From Corbicula japonica (lineage: Eukaryota > Mollusca > Bivalvia > Venerida > Cyrenidae): 64,000 nt of DNA. Position numbers and translations under genes: made by a program. The stretch spans positions 372,001 to 436,000 of the forward strand of contig JAZAYU010000253.1 in NCBI GenBank assembly GCA_038501625.1, written 5' to 3'. Under the pieces are notes generated by a model. It saw only the letters and a program-made list of their open reading frames with translations, was not told the origin of the DNA and ran no database searches. Of this stretch, positions 14,101 to 23,775 are shown piece by piece (the first letter of the stretch is position 1; every line of letters starts with the position of its first letter).

Positions 14101-15722
14101 TGAACGGCATAAAATTCAGTCCCTACTGTCGCACTTCAATTTTATGTAAGAGAACAATTTAAGTAGAAACGATTGTATTAAGATTTTGGCGCTAAAATCC
14201 TGGAACTCATGGTCATTTCCCTTTGATATTTCGTAGTCTGAGTGCATGTATATTTTTTATATTCAAAATATTTCTTTCTTATATAGCGAATAAAGCATCT
14301 GAATTAATGTAAAATTCTATAGCACAGACTAACGTCGAATGCAAAAGGTCCCTTTTTTGTGATTTATCAAATGCCCGTGACGAGATATTGGAGGACACAG
14401 GAGACATGCAATACTAAGTTTTCATTTGATTAACAATTTCCTGTTTTGATTAAAAGCAGGTTGGCTTTATACAGTAGCAGTTAAGTGTGCAAGGATGTTA
14501 TTGGTAATACACAGGTTTGAACTGAGAGCGCGCAATCTTGCATCACAAAGTCCAAGTTCTGACACCAAGACCACCACGAAGGCCGCTTTTCTTTCTGTAA
14601 ACCAGTCATAGTGACTTCGAACCACCCGGGAAAAACAAGATCCGGGAAATTAGGGTGGGTCATGCGAACCCCCCGCCCACCCCCCTCCCCCTGAACCCAC
14701 TCTGGATCTGCCACTGCTTGACGAGCCCATGTGGTTGTTTCAGAGCAGGAGTAGGCTAGAAACTGCAGTCCACGGATTTGTGCAGTTAATGCCTAAGCTC
14801 AGAAAGATAAAGGAGGGGAGTGTAGTGCCGGCAGCATAAGGTCACTTCCAACAGCCTCGCTGTTGAGCTAGCTTTTCAGCGACATGGTTAAAGTGTACCA
14901 ACTGTCAAAACTAGTTAAGCAATGGTTTGCTCAGTCAATGCCTGGATGGGTGTCCCGCTGGGAGTGGTTGGTTTCGCCCCCAGCTGGGGAACTACTTCAT
15001 AAATTATTTTTTTAATAAATAAAATGTAACAGGGGTTGCACCATTCTGACTGAAGAGATGACCCTTTTACTCTAAAAAATCCCAAATAGCCTTATTAAGA
15101 ATTTAGTTCAAGGGTCATTATTTTAAAGAATGAGTAGGAGTATTTTGTCTATTAATAACCACCAAATATTCAAAAAGTTTAGGCACAATGATAAAATGTC
15201 TTAGAAATTTTGATGAACTTGACAACTCAATGACATGACAACTTGGGCGTCATTTTTACATCTGGTTGTTGTTGCTCAAAATGTCATGTTGAAAACTGAG
15301 TGCTTACCCCAACTTTTGACTTCCGTCTAAAGCAAAACATTATCCAAAATTAAGAACACAAAATTATGAGTAAAAGTTCCAATTTTGCTCTGTAAGAAAA
15401 ACACTTGTTAGCAAAAGTACTCCTTATGGCAAAGAAAATACCTGCCAGGTGGGCTCCATGAATTTTTTACCACATAAATATCATTGCACTTTCCGTGATT
15501 GGAAATCAATAAAGAGAAGATGCCATGAATCAGGTAAAAAACCAAAACATGCCAGAGCTTGAACATGGAATAAATTAATGGTTAAGAATTTTGCTCTAAA
15601 CCCCGTTTCAAAAAGAAATAATTTGTCAGGCAAAGGCAATAAACAAAGAAGTGTTGGCCTTATTGTTTAGAAACTTTGCAATCATTCGAATGACGCACCA
15701 ATTCACTCTTTTTCTTTACCAT
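1998..15722 (-). CDS. CEP89: CEP89-like centrosomal protein, 5' half (multi-exon, continues past left edge)
   Basis: Seven exons read on the minus strand at 12105-12325, 11734-11846, 10710-10897, 5993-6068, 4405-4548, 3591-3758 and 1998-2146; every junction is GT-AG and the phases fit (0/2, 2/1, 1/0, 0/1, 1/1, 1/1, 1/0). A short first coding exon at 15699-15722 is proposed. The product starts with a Pro-rich segment (VVPRTPAPKPVP), then a disordered Ser/Arg-rich stretch, then a coiled coil. Recalled from human CEP89, the early PRTPPP motif and the coiled-coil motif LKMTVHRLNVELSRYQTKF match PRTPAPKP and LKNSIKRLHVELSAYQAKY here. CEP89 is a distal-appendage protein of the mother centriole, needed for cilium formation. 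The C-terminal half lies left of base 1. Family assignment is from remembered sequence, not a search. Confidence 0.8.
2177..2397. repeat. GATCAGATC foldback repeat
   Basis: Diverged copy bounded by TTAAACCTTTACTCCATA and AGTAAAGAGTTAA, inside the CEP89 intron next to the exon ending at 2146. Confidence 0.65.
2600..2826. repeat. Dispersed repeat with GGACGTACATAC motif
   Basis: Contains GGGCCACAACTCTAG, a short tandem run of ACGTACATACGG near 2757-2780, and ends CACTTTGTGGGGGCATAA. Related in style to repeats at 52855, 57205 and 58700. Confidence 0.5.
2827..3590. other. CEP89 intron, nothing recognised
   Basis: AT-rich intron sequence without a supportable exon or repeat. Confidence 0.5.
3591..3758 (-). 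CDS. CEP89: CEP89 exon (start of coiled coil)
   Basis: 168 bases, acceptor AATTACAG, donor GTAACAC, phase 1 to 1. An Arg/Ser stretch (VSVRSRSQSARSVNMSEDRF) leads into heptad-like sequence RDLEAEREHLKTLTHHLESE, the first clear coiled-coil segment. Confidence 0.8.
4405..4548 (-). CDS. CEP89: CEP89 exon
   Basis: 144 bases, acceptor TTATGCAG, donor GTAAAATC, phase 1 to 1. It encodes a Pro/Thr segment (TPVQTPKTPKEPSPLRED) and a polar stretch ending LPASQD. No folded domain is evident. Confidence 0.7.
4700..4945. repeat. GATCAGATC foldback repeat
   Basis: Starts TTTAACCCTTTAC; contains TAGATCCAGATCAGCTGGCA and the inverted GATCCGGATCTACACTGG. Confidence 0.8.
5090..5208. repeat. Foldback (MITE-like) repeat, copy 3
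   Basis: GCCCAAGATCATAGATCTGG arm with CAAGCATCTGATTGGCTGAA, then a shortened opposite arm with AATCAGATGCTTGG. Confidence 0.75.
5993..6068 (-). CDS. CEP89: CEP89 exon (25 codons)
   Basis: 76 bases between acceptor GATATCAG and donor GTATTC, phase 0 to 1. It encodes MQKRSERQQSARSLHFPVEH and then ETPAT. The Met is internal to the gene rather than a start. Small size makes it the least certain internal exon, but it links its neighbours in frame. Confidence 0.65.
6500..8064. repeat. 518-bp tandem repeat, three copies
   Basis: Three head-to-tail units of 518 bp; identical landmarks (GTGGGATCCAAACCCAGAC and neighbours) recur at exact 518-bp steps. Each unit holds a GATCAGATC foldback repeat plus a unique AT-rich segment. 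Copies two and three are almost identical; the first differs slightly (GATCAGGATCTGC versus GATCAGCATCTGC), so amplification was recent and stepwise. It lies in the CEP89 intron between the exons at 5993 and 10710. Small ORFs recur at 518-bp steps because the repeat does. Confidence 0.92.
8359..9228. mobile_element. Non-autonomous pogo/Tigger-like DNA transposon
   Basis: Terminal inverted repeats CGGTAAAAACTCCCTAATCC (left) and CAGTAAAAACTTCCTAAACC (right, complement) flanked by TA on both sides (8357-8358 and 9229-9230). The TIR style and the TA target fit the pogo/Tigger group. About 870 bp with no transposase reading frame, so presumably mobilised in trans; it looks old. Confidence 0.65.
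9600..9828. repeat. GATCAGATC foldback repeat
   Basis: CAGTTTAGATCCAGATCGGC and the inverted half GATCTTGATCTACACTGTTC. Short ORFs on both strands here (SVDPDQ-like) are by-products of the palindrome. Confidence 0.8.
9870..10700. other. CEP89 intron, nothing recognised
   Basis: AT-rich intron leading to the exon at 10710; no repeat or exon supported. Confidence 0.5.
10710..10897 (-). CDS. CEP89: CEP89 exon
   Basis: 188 bases, acceptor GGTTACAG, donor GTTTGT, phase 1 to 0. It encodes AQLAHALDSPHIHQNPEALY, then SMPLKRGQQ and a Ser/Asp-rich end (LSTDEDPSPSNR). Composition suggests a disordered linker; ALYSMP resembles the DLYAVP of human CEP89 as I recall it. Confidence 0.75.
11332..11575. repeat. 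GATCAGATC foldback repeat
   Basis: Starts TAACCCATTCCTACTGTACA with a short ACATATATACTGT duplication, then inverted GATCAGATC halves, ending GGGTTAA. Confidence 0.8.
11611..11730. repeat. Foldback (MITE-like) repeat, copy 4, abutting a CEP89 exon
   Basis: Arms CCCAAGATCATAAAACTAAA and CCAATCAGATCCTTGACATT; the distal end of the right arm is missing, and the CEP89 exon at 11734 starts a few bases further on. Confidence 0.8.
11734..11846 (-). CDS. CEP89: CEP89 exon (short basic segment)
   Basis: 113 bases with acceptor GACAG and donor GTTTGAG; 1 + 37 codons + 1. It encodes YSSVEMLGLSRKRRSMGDRG and a tail ending EEHQQ, and is needed to reconcile the phase-2 end of the exon at 12105 with the phase-1 start of the exon at 10897. 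Its donor sits at the end of a foldback repeat (11611-11730), so the first intron bases are repeat-derived. Confidence 0.7.
12105..12325 (-). CDS. CEP89: CEP89 exon (N-terminal Pro-rich segment)
   Basis: 221 bases, acceptor TTGTAG before 12325 and donor GTAGGA after 12105, phase 0 to 2. It encodes about 73 residues beginning TNINPALVPSAAF, then VVPRTPAPKPVP, and an acidic end (DDEPFSDPESSLYDYQ). The start resembles the N-terminal GLLPAAS...VPRTPPP region recalled from human CEP89. Without splicing the frame hits a TAG that overlaps the donor. Confidence 0.75.
12715..15000. repeat. Array of ~302-310-bp units, interrupted by a transposon
   Basis: The landmark TCCAACAGCC recurs at 12721, 13031 and 14847. 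The first spacing is 310 bp (unit 1 has an extra ACATGTAGCT); the second becomes about 302 bp once the insertion at 13209-14716 and its target duplication are removed. Units share GTTAAAGTGTAC and GCAACGGTTTGCTCGGTCAA. They may be a tandem SINE-like unit, but I cannot prove a tRNA ancestry. Unit 3 is truncated near 15000. Confidence 0.8.
13209..14716. mobile_element. 1.5-kb DNA transposon with CAGGGGCGGATCC ends
   Basis: Terminal inverted repeats CAGGGGCGGATCCAGG (left) and CAGTGGCAGATCCAGA (right, complement). Flanks CTGGAC and CTTGAC form an imperfect short target duplication, and the intact neighbouring unit reads straight through (GCGTGCTTGACGAGCC at about 12893), giving an empty site. 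The ends resemble those of hAT-like elements. No credible transposase remains; the 77-residue minus-strand ORF at 14481-14714 crosses the terminus and is not a gene. Confidence 0.75.
15001..15690. other. Putative CEP89 intron 1, nothing recognised
   Basis: No exon with a suitable phase was found here, although a short one could be missed. Confidence 0.4.
15699..15722 (-). CDS. CEP89: Candidate first coding exon of CEP89
   Basis: ATG at 15722 opens eight codons (MVKKKSEL) ending at a GTGCGT donor in phase 0, which is the phase required by the exon at 12325. A competing reading uses an upstream ATG at 15747 (MQDSNGRED) with a GTAAAG donor after 15720, but that leaves phase 1 and would need a further exon. 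Short basic N-termini fit this family. The choice between the two is inferred from phase only. Confidence 0.4.
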
Positions 15723-15739
15723 CTTCGCGGCCGTTCGAA

Positions 15740-15800
15740 TCTTGCATCCACTGTCAACAAACTCAATACGCATGCGTAGTAAGTTGCGAGAATTGCACAT
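15740..15800 (-). promoter_or_regulatory. Putative CEP89 promoter with NRF1-like palindrome
   Basis: The perfect palindrome TACGCATGCGTA at 15767-15778 carries the GCATGCG core typical of NRF1 sites. It lies about 45 bases upstream of the proposed start codon, in a locally CpG-richer patch of AT-rich DNA. NRF1 sites are common in TATA-less promoters of housekeeping and centrosomal genes. No TATA box is seen. Confidence 0.4.
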
Positions 15801-15898
15801 CGTGCTAATCACAATAAGTCGTCTTGACTGTTTCTCTGCGCATATCTGTACTTCACTTTTTTGATAATCTTAAACAGCCATTATTGGTAGCACATATA

Positions 15899-17119
15899 CA
15901 CTCGTCAAAAGTTCTAAGTGCACACTTTTCAATTTTGAATATCTCGAAGTAAACTTATTCTAATTGAATGAAAGTTTTATATAATGTTAATTAGGATCAA
16001 ACAATAATATTTTTTTGGAAAACCGTGCATATGTTTTATGTATTACGTCATCCACGTCGGCATACGCTATTTATGCGTAATCCCCGCGAGGCAATCGAAA
16101 TTATTTTTTTTACAATCGTTTTTGTTTTTCACATGTTCACCGACTCCAGACAAACAAGAAAAACACACAAACAAATTGTAAACATTGAACGGTTGACGTC
16201 AGCAGACAACGACATTCCCGTCAAAATTCTTTTCACTGGCACAACTTCAAATTTGTTGTAAATAATCTTTATGGTTTTCGTAAATGCAAAAGATATACCT
16301 CATTTTTGCATATTTTATTAATTTAAGAAGAAAATCAAACGATATTAATTTCTAGATTGATTACGTTGCTTACGTTGAACGCTGATGTTACTCAATAAAG
16401 TCATTAAATATTTACGTAAAACAACGTAAACTCGAAAATGTTTGTGTAACATGTGTTGGATAAGTGTCCAATAAATAAAAATTTAAAACTAAAATTTATA
16501 GAAATTCAATAAACTTTAAAATCGAATTATTCGAAAATGACGTTTATTTGGTCAAAAAGCGTGTCCGAAAACTGTCAATTTTATCGAAATTAATACATTT
16601 TTTTCGTTCGGAAAGGCTGTTACACATTTGTCATAGAGAATTGCATAATCCCAAACTGCTAGACAATTAAAAAACTTTTGGCACAAAGAGTTGTGAAAAA
16701 AAAGGGAATTTTCTGCTTGAAATCCTGTAAAAACGTTATGGATAAAATAGAGAAGAGTGCGTTGGCTCATCTTGCCAAGCAGACCATTAGAAAGCTACAG
16801 GAAGCTATTTCAGTGCAATGGAATGGCAAACTACAGTATTTCCTTTAAATGTACATGAACTTTAAATGATAAAGAGATGAGAAAACGGTCACAAATGATA
16901 GCCGATGCAATTATAATTAACTTGAGAATTGCTCTCTGAGTACAAGTGAGCTAAAATGTTATTATTTTTTAATCTGGTTAAGCAGACTTAAATTTTTTGG
17001 TGTGCTTTAATAGAATATTGATTCTTTTTCATTGTAATTTACACAATTTTCAAAGATTCAATCAAATAATTTGAAAAATCAACATTTATCAAGTGTGCAC
17101 TTAGAACTTTTGACTAGTG
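15899..17119. mobile_element. 1.2-kb Tc1/mariner-like element (degenerate)
   Basis: Terminal inverted repeats of about 29 bases (CACTCGTCAAAAGTTCTAAG at left, CACTAGTCAAAAGTTCTAAG as complement at right) flanked by TA on each side (15897-15898 and 17120-17121). Length and TA target fit Tc1/mariner. The interior holds short unrelated ORFs on both strands and no recognisable DDE/D transposase. The left end is only about 120 bp from the NRF1-like palindrome of the putative CEP89 promoter. Confidence 0.7.
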
Positions 17120-17279
17120 TATATAGGCATGAAATTGCTTTCATTTATTTTCCTGGCATGTTATTTCTGCAAACAAGCCACAAACAGGCCGATTTCTAAC
17201 AGTTAAGAGGCCCCCAGGTGAAGAGAAAAAATAGCATATATTAAAACGGACCATTCAACAAAACTGAAGTGCGGTAGGT

Positions 17280-18250
17280 ATAAAATACGCAATGGAAAAA
17301 TGGATCGCAATGGAAACAAAATACGCAATGGAAATAAAAAAAAATATTTCTTTTGTGTAAATATTTGTTTTATAAGAATTTTTAACAAAGTTTGAATATT
17401 ATATCAACCAAACACATGTTATTTTTAATTTAAACCAAGTGTCCAGGTTTCAAATTCGTAAATATTAATGAAATACCTTAATAATTCTTGCGCAATGGAA
17501 ATTCCTGTGGACGCAATGGAAATGAAGATCGTGATTTTATTGCTATTCTCGAATATTTTAATTAAATTAACTTATAAATGATGTTTTAATAATATTTCAT
17601 CGGTCATAAACATTTAATATATTTTAATAATGTCTTAGTGTTCAGGTTTCCAATATATATGAAATATCCTCAAAAATCGTGCGCAATGGAATTTTGTCAA
17701 AATATTTGTTTTTATAAGAATTTATAACAAAGATTGAATATTATATCAACAAACAGCATGTTATTTTTCATTTAAACCAAGTGTCCAGATTTCAGATTCG
17801 TAAATATTAATGAAATACCTTAATAGTTCTTGCGCAATGGAAATTCTTGTGGACGCAATGGAAATGAAGATCGTGATTTTATTGCTATTCTCGAATATTT
17901 TAATTAAAATTATCTTATAAATGATGTTTTAATAATATTTCATCGGTCATAAACATGAAATTTTTTTTTTAAATAATGTCTTAGTGGTCAGGTTTCCAAT
18001 ATATATGAAATAATCCTCAAAAATCGTGCGCAATGGAAATTCACGTGTACGCAATGGAAATAAAGAGTTCGTTTTAATTAATATTTGGTTCCCTTTTATA
18101 AGATTTAATAACAATTATTGATTTTTTTATCAATCAAAAACATTTTGTAAACGTTTAGTCAAGTGTCCAAGTTTTAGATCAGGAAATGATATTGAAAAAC
18201 ATATGATAAATCTTGCGCAATGTAAATTCCCGTGCACGCAATGGAAATGA
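17280..18250 (+). repeat. Left subterminal array of GCAATGGAAAT boxes
   Basis: Boxes occur singly and in closely spaced pairs (GCGCAATGGAAATTC, 20-odd bases, then ACGCAATGGAAATGAAGATC). A ~341-bp unit is repeated (landmarks at 17491 and 17832). Clustered subterminal boxes in other transposons bind transposase; that role is inferred. Confidence 0.8.
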
Positions 18251-18602
18251 ATACCGTGTTTTTAGGGCATACTTGCTAATTTCTTTGAAAATATTTAACA
18301 TTTCCCAATTCAATCACCGGACCTCTTCTATTCCCCAAAACTACTGTTCCAACATACAGTGCCGTTTCCCTATTGCCAAAAGAGTTTTTCGCAAGAAATG
18401 ACGTACAAAAATAATTTCCATAGACAGGTACAAAAATAATTCCCATAGACAGGCAGTCATTGGATTGGCAATAAGTTAATTCTGGCATAACATTTACATC
18501 ACTTTAGGCTTTCCTACGTTATATTGTGTGTTGTGCAGTGTGATATAATATCAAGTTACTTTAAAGAACTCTGTGTGATAACAAAGACATTAATTGTTAT
18601 AA

Positions 18603-18671
18603 TGCCACGAAAGTGCATTCCCGTGTGGTTCGTGCCAGAAGAAATTTGTGGACGATTGTCTTCTCTGTGAG
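18603..18671 (+). pseudogene. Possible first exon of the element's transposase (zinc-binding motif)
   Basis: An ATG at 18603 is followed, in a different frame, by CGSCQKKFVDDCLLCE, a C-x2-C-x7-C-x2-C cluster, and then a consensus donor GTAAGT at 18672. The start and the cysteine frame disagree by one base, implying a frameshift. Small zinc knuckles are common at transposase N-termini; the assignment is inference. Confidence 0.35.
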
Positions 18672-18674
18672 GTA

Positions 18675-21090
18675 AGTAATGTTTCACACGTCTTTTAATC
18701 TAATAGCATTTTGACATAGTAGCTGAGCTTATTACTCCGAGTTAAAACTAAAAAAATTAACGGATAAGTTAATGCATTCACCCATATTGGGTTACATATG
18801 TCAGAAGATTTTTTTAACATTTCAAATTAATATAAATCTGTAGAAAAAGGACCACATAGAAGAAGGATCACAATTCGTTTGTCGCATTTACTTTATTACT
18901 TTAATTATATGTATTTGTACCTACATGACTGTGTCACTTTACTTGTCGACATCAGATTTTTAGAAGGGCCTTTTTGCCAAATGTTTATCCAGTGCAATAC
19001 CAGTAGCACACATATGACACGTTAATGCCAATACACCATTGCATTTCACACCTAGGCGTCTTTGTTCCCACCAGGGGTCCGAGATTACTGGCAGATTAGG
19101 AAAGATAAAAAATAAAAGATAAAAGAATTTGCTACCACAAAATTAAGTATAAAAAGGAACCGTTAGTGATAATGTATAATTTGGTAGATTATAACTAAGG
19201 GTCCTTTTATTTATTATAATGAGATTTTGGTAGATAATGCTTTGAAAGTAAATAAATTTAACTAACAATTTTCAGGGGTGTAGGCAAGATTTAATATTGG
19301 GGCGGCGCAAATTTTGTAACATAATTTTATTATTGAAGATATAAATGATCAAATTGAAGGGTTTCATTAAAAATCACTTGTTTTGTTCTTGCATGTCAAA
19401 TTCGCAATGAATAATTAATAAATAACGATATATCTGTTTCAGTATCTGATTTCATTATATTTCTATTGATCATTATTTAAGGGCCCACTACACTCCTCCT
19501 TGCACGTTCATCGATATAACGGAAATTTATAAAAATCTCAAAAGCGAAAAAGTGCTGCTCAATGAATTGTGTTGTGATTGTTTCGAACAAAAACGCTTAA
19601 AATTTTAATGTACAAGTTAATTACATTTTTTGTTCTAGATTATTTAGTTGCTTATTTAAATTGTATTGTTATCTGTTTTGGGGAAATGAAAATCACATAA
19701 AATAGTAATGCATAATCCCAGAAGCTTAATCCTATTATGCATTTTAAGGGATCTAGCTATAAAGTGCTATTATATAAAATAAAGAAAACATGCTGAACCT
19801 GCGTATATGTGATATCAAACTTGAATTTGGGTATGAAAACTGGAATGGTTAATTGACACAGTTTTATATATCTTCATTCAATTTTATATATTTAACTGAT
19901 TCATCATTAGCTTTCTTGCAGATACATAAAACATATAATTCGGGTTCTTTAATAAATTATTGATATATTGAGTGTTTGAATTTATTGTATTGGCAAGAGG
20001 GCACGGCTTGCTAGCTTCGTTTGCAAAAGGGCGGAGTTTAAAAGGGGGCATTTATCGTTTTATTTAGACATCGTAACTGGACGGCACCCTTACTGATATC
20101 CTGCTAAGCTGTTTATTGGACCCTGATAGTTGATAGGTCTAGGGGCGATCACAGATAATGAATTAGATAAGAGACCTTATAAAATGTTTTGATAAGACCT
20201 GTCATGGAAATACCATACAGTTGTTAGTTTAATCTATCAGATATTTTTGTACCAAAACCCTTTTTTTCTTAAGAGTGCTTTATTTTTTTTTATATAAATA
20301 CACTTAACCAATGTTCTAACTACACCGATCAAAAAACAATGAGAAATGAATTTTCGTTTACGGAGAATATAACGACAATTTTGTGACTTTTGGTTTTACT
20401 CATTGATTAAATGTCAGTGTTTTCTAAACGCGTGAAGAGAATTTAATAAATGTTTCATACAAACAAGTGAAAACGATAGTTTCATACAAACAAGTGAAAA
20501 TGATGTATCTTATAATATTTCAAGTTTGAAGTGTATATCCCGATTCCTTGCTGAGAAATTAAAAAATATGATTGGTGTAGTTAGAAATTTGTAAAGTGTA
20601 AATTAGATTAGAATATTTGTATCCTCCTGAACAGAATGAAATGTGATTCTCAATAAATACAATAATTATCAATGTGATATACTTTATTGTCTTTTTGGTT
20701 TATTACAAATCACAAAAGTAACAATTAATATACACAAGTAATAGCTCATGAACTCATTTATAGCACAGTTTTCATGAGTGATATCTTTATGTTTTGCGGG
20801 ACAGATTTTCGCGCTAAAGATATAATCACACATTTTTGCGCCACTTTATATTTCTAGCTAAACATGTGATTTAATAGTGCAATTATATGCAGTGTATTTT
20901 TTGCGCATTTACCATGCGCGAAACTTCGTCCCACGCGAAATATGATGTTACCACGGCGGTGTCGTATTGTATAATATATAAATTTACATAAATTTATATA
21001 GAAACGTCAGAATAATTATAATATCAACATAATTCATGCTGTACAAATTAGTTCCCCTCGATTCACATATTCTGGTAATACATCGGATGT
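18675..21090. other. Interior of the 6.5-kb element, no gene recognised
   Basis: AT-rich, with stop codons in all frames at short intervals; any transposase exons here are too decayed to call. Confidence 0.4.
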
Positions 21091-21145
21091 ATCAGAGTTT
21101 GAAAGCCTCTCCGAAAGGTGCACAACAATTTAAAATACGGGTGAC

Positions 21146-21844
21146 ATGGTTTGGAAATATACCAGACATTTTCGCATACTTACCGGACAATGTTGGCATT
21201 GGTTGAATATATTGTTCGACACCCGAGTTGAATGCCTGAAACAATTCATAGCCAGCAAAGACAATAAGATCACAGACAAGAAATTCCAACCATACTTTGA
21301 AAATAAACTGATAACCCCTTCTAGTCGGCCATGTCATTGAGCCGTCGCGAAAAAATCGCATACATGTAACACCAAATTGGACGAACAACAATAGCGAAAA
21401 CGAAAGCGCTAACCATATTCTTAAAACTTTGACGAAGTGGAAGTCGACGGACATACATAAATTTATTGAATTATTGTACGAGGTGATCAACGGAGAAAAA
21501 ATCAAACGATGTCGCGCAATAAGAAATAAAGGCAACTATAAACTGGCGCCGGATTTTGCTCATCATCTGATAGGTCTCTACATAGACGCGTGGTCAAATT
21601 TAACTGAAAAACAACGAGAATCTAAAGAAAAAAGTTTCGCGAGGATAAAGGACGACAAAACAGTGGAATTGTAATTTCAAATAATGGCGCCAGAACTTTA
21701 ATGAAAACTCCAAAGGCCGGGAAAAAACCAAACCAGGTTAAAAGAAAAAGAGCAGAACGTTCAACTACGCCAGTGAAAAAGGCAAAACGACAATTACATC
21801 CAACAGTCGGATGGAAGACCATTATGGTCGGACCTGGACCTTAA
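21146..21844 (+). pseudogene. Decayed Mutator-like transposase C-terminal region
   Basis: Three frames carry consecutive pieces: 21146-21340 (ends KKFQPYFENKLITPSSRPCH), 21309-21674 (contains TPNWTNNNSENESANHILK, then KFIELLYEVINGEKIKRCRA) and a Lys-rich stretch from about 21680 to 21844 (KAGKKPNQVKRKRAERS, ending VGWKTIMVGPGP) that looks like a nuclear-localisation tail. The NNxxESxNxxLK-like segment resembles the C-terminal part of Mutator-like transposases as I recall them. Frame changes between pieces show it is not functional as read. A 147-residue hydrophobic ORF on the opposite strand is a shadow. Confidence 0.45.
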
Positions 21845-22119
21845 ATAGGCCCCGACTATCTACACTGTAGCATCATTAGATTTCGCGGAGACGAATTTTC
21901 GCGGAAAACCCGAAAATAACATATTCGCGGGGGAATGAAATCGCGCACTGTGTTTTCCTTTAAGAAACCCTGTTTAATGGTTTAATTTCGCTGGGGTTGA
22001 ATTTGGTCCTTAAATAGGCCCCGACATATGAAATAAGACTGTTGTTTTACAAATTTATGTATTCTTTATTATAGTTTTGTTTGCTTGCACTCGTCAATCG
22101 TGATTTCTTTTCAATTGCT

Positions 22120-23740
22120 TACATATGCATTTCCATTGCGCGGTCTTGAAACATATTTTTATTCATTGAGGTGTTTTCCAGTTATAAGTAATAATTGTTC
22201 GAATAATTTCTTTGATTATTTATAAGAGTAACGCCCTTAAGCTTATGCATGTGTTCATTTGCATTTACGAACACAAAGTTAGTTGAAGATCGTGACTTTC
22301 ATTTTCCATTGCGTACATGAAAATTTCCATTGCGCACGAAATATCTACACAGTCGGATGCGCGATCATTATTACAGTGATCGGACCTGGTCCTTAAATAG
22401 GCCCCGACATATGAAATAAGACTGTTGTTTTACAAATTTATGTATTCTTTTTTGTTTGTTTGCACTCGTCAATCGTGATTTCTTTTCCATTGCGTACATG
22501 TGCATTTCCATTGCGTAGTCTTGAAACATATATTTATTCCAGTTATAAGTAATAATTGTACGAATATTTCTTTGATTATTTATTAGAGTACCGCCCTTAA
22601 GCTTATGCATGTGTTCATTTGCATTTACGAACACAAAGATCGTGATTTTCATTTTCCATTGCGTACATGAAAATTTCCATTGCGCACAAAATATCTACAC
22701 AACCGCGGTCTTCAAATAAGCCTCAAAATTGAATGTGATTTTGATGAAAATTTTTTCAACCTATAAAGGTAATCCTTTAATTATATTATAACTAGAACAT
22801 GTGATTAAAATACATGCATTCAAAATAGTGAAGAAATAAGTTTTACATTTCCATTGCGTACATCTAACCTTCCATTTGGCGATATTCTAAAACCGTCTGG
22901 CATATTCTTTTATAATATTGTATAGTATATGAAATGTGAAATCTGATCACAGTGGCTCAAATGCATAGATGCTAGCTTTGTATGTTCTGAGTTGAACAGT
23001 TGCCGGATGAAAACGCATTCGGCCGGGCTGAATTTGAGAATAATTTGGGGGTGAGGTATTTCAATGTCAAATGCTGAAAAATCGAGACGGATGGGAGACA
23101 CTTTCCAGCTGCTTGGGAGATTAGGGACACATAAAATATTAGCATGAAAGGGGTTTTATTTGAAAAGTCATTGCAGGAAATATTTTGCAGGTTCTCAAAT
23201 TTGTAGAATTTCGGCCAAATTTGCATTGGAAAATCAGGACTTGGGGTGACTTTAAATGCCTGTGTAGATCAAATGGCTGGTTCTGTGGAACAGTTGGTTG
23301 TGGTTTGTAAAAAGCTAGACCCCTGCAACACAGAAAGTACAACAACACAATTTTAGCTGTGCAAAGTTTTTATTTTCGGTCAATGTAAGCTTGCACGGGG
23401 TCCCAGACTCTGGCGGAAGCCTCGGAAACTGTCCCCTGCGCCCAAATGTATTTCGTTTCATGTTCGATTACAGTTTCATTTCTTAACTAAATAAATTTAC
23501 TGAGCAATTACAAATTCATACAATAAAAAAGCAAAATATGCTCGATGTACATTTCCATTGCGCGCACGTGAATTTCCATTGCGCAGCGTTTAATGTAGGT
23601 ATTTCAATAATATTTCCTAATGGAAAACCCGGACACTTAGCTAATATTAAAAAAATATAATGTTCTTGATTGATAAAATATTCAATCAGTGTTTTTTATT
23701 TCCATTGCGTATTTTGTTTCCATTGCGGTCCATTTTTCCA
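22120..23740 (-). repeat. Right subterminal array of inverted boxes (ATTTCCATTGC)
   Basis: Complementary boxes ATTTCCATTGCG in pairs separated by ACATGTGC- or ACATGAAA-type spacers, with a ~370-bp repeat (landmark GGCCCCGACATATGAAATAA at about 22018 and 22401). Mirrors the left array. Confidence 0.8.
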
Positions 23741-23775
23741 TTGCGTATTTTATACCTACCCCTGAAGTGTCTAGT

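Larger units (their letters stand above)
17272..23761. mobile_element. 6.5-kb Mutator-like element with long subterminal repeat arrays
   Basis: The ends are inverted for about 70 bases (GGTAGGTATAAAATACGCAA, then repeated GCAATGGAAA boxes), and the element is bracketed by an exact 8-bp direct repeat CTGAAGTG at 17264-17271 and 23762-23769. Inside each end is an array of GCAATGGAAAT boxes: sense at 17280-18250 (with a ~341-bp repeat) and antisense at 22120-23740 (with a ~370-bp repeat containing TTAAATAGGCCCCGACATAT). A decayed transposase lies at 21146-21844. An 8-9-bp duplication, long ends and the transposase motif fit the Mutator superfamily; hAT also makes 8-bp duplications but rarely has such arrays. 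Confidence 0.7.

Noticed and set aside
21092..21535. 147-codon hydrophobic ORF resembling a membrane protein
   Set aside because: Antisense to the transposase-like frames, which have better composition and family resemblance; hydrophobicity arises from AT-rich complement.
17272..23761. Interpreting the box arrays as a CRISPR-like array or satellite
   Set aside because: Boxes are irregularly spaced, inverted at the two ends and bracketed by a target-site duplication, as expected for a transposon in a eukaryotic genome.
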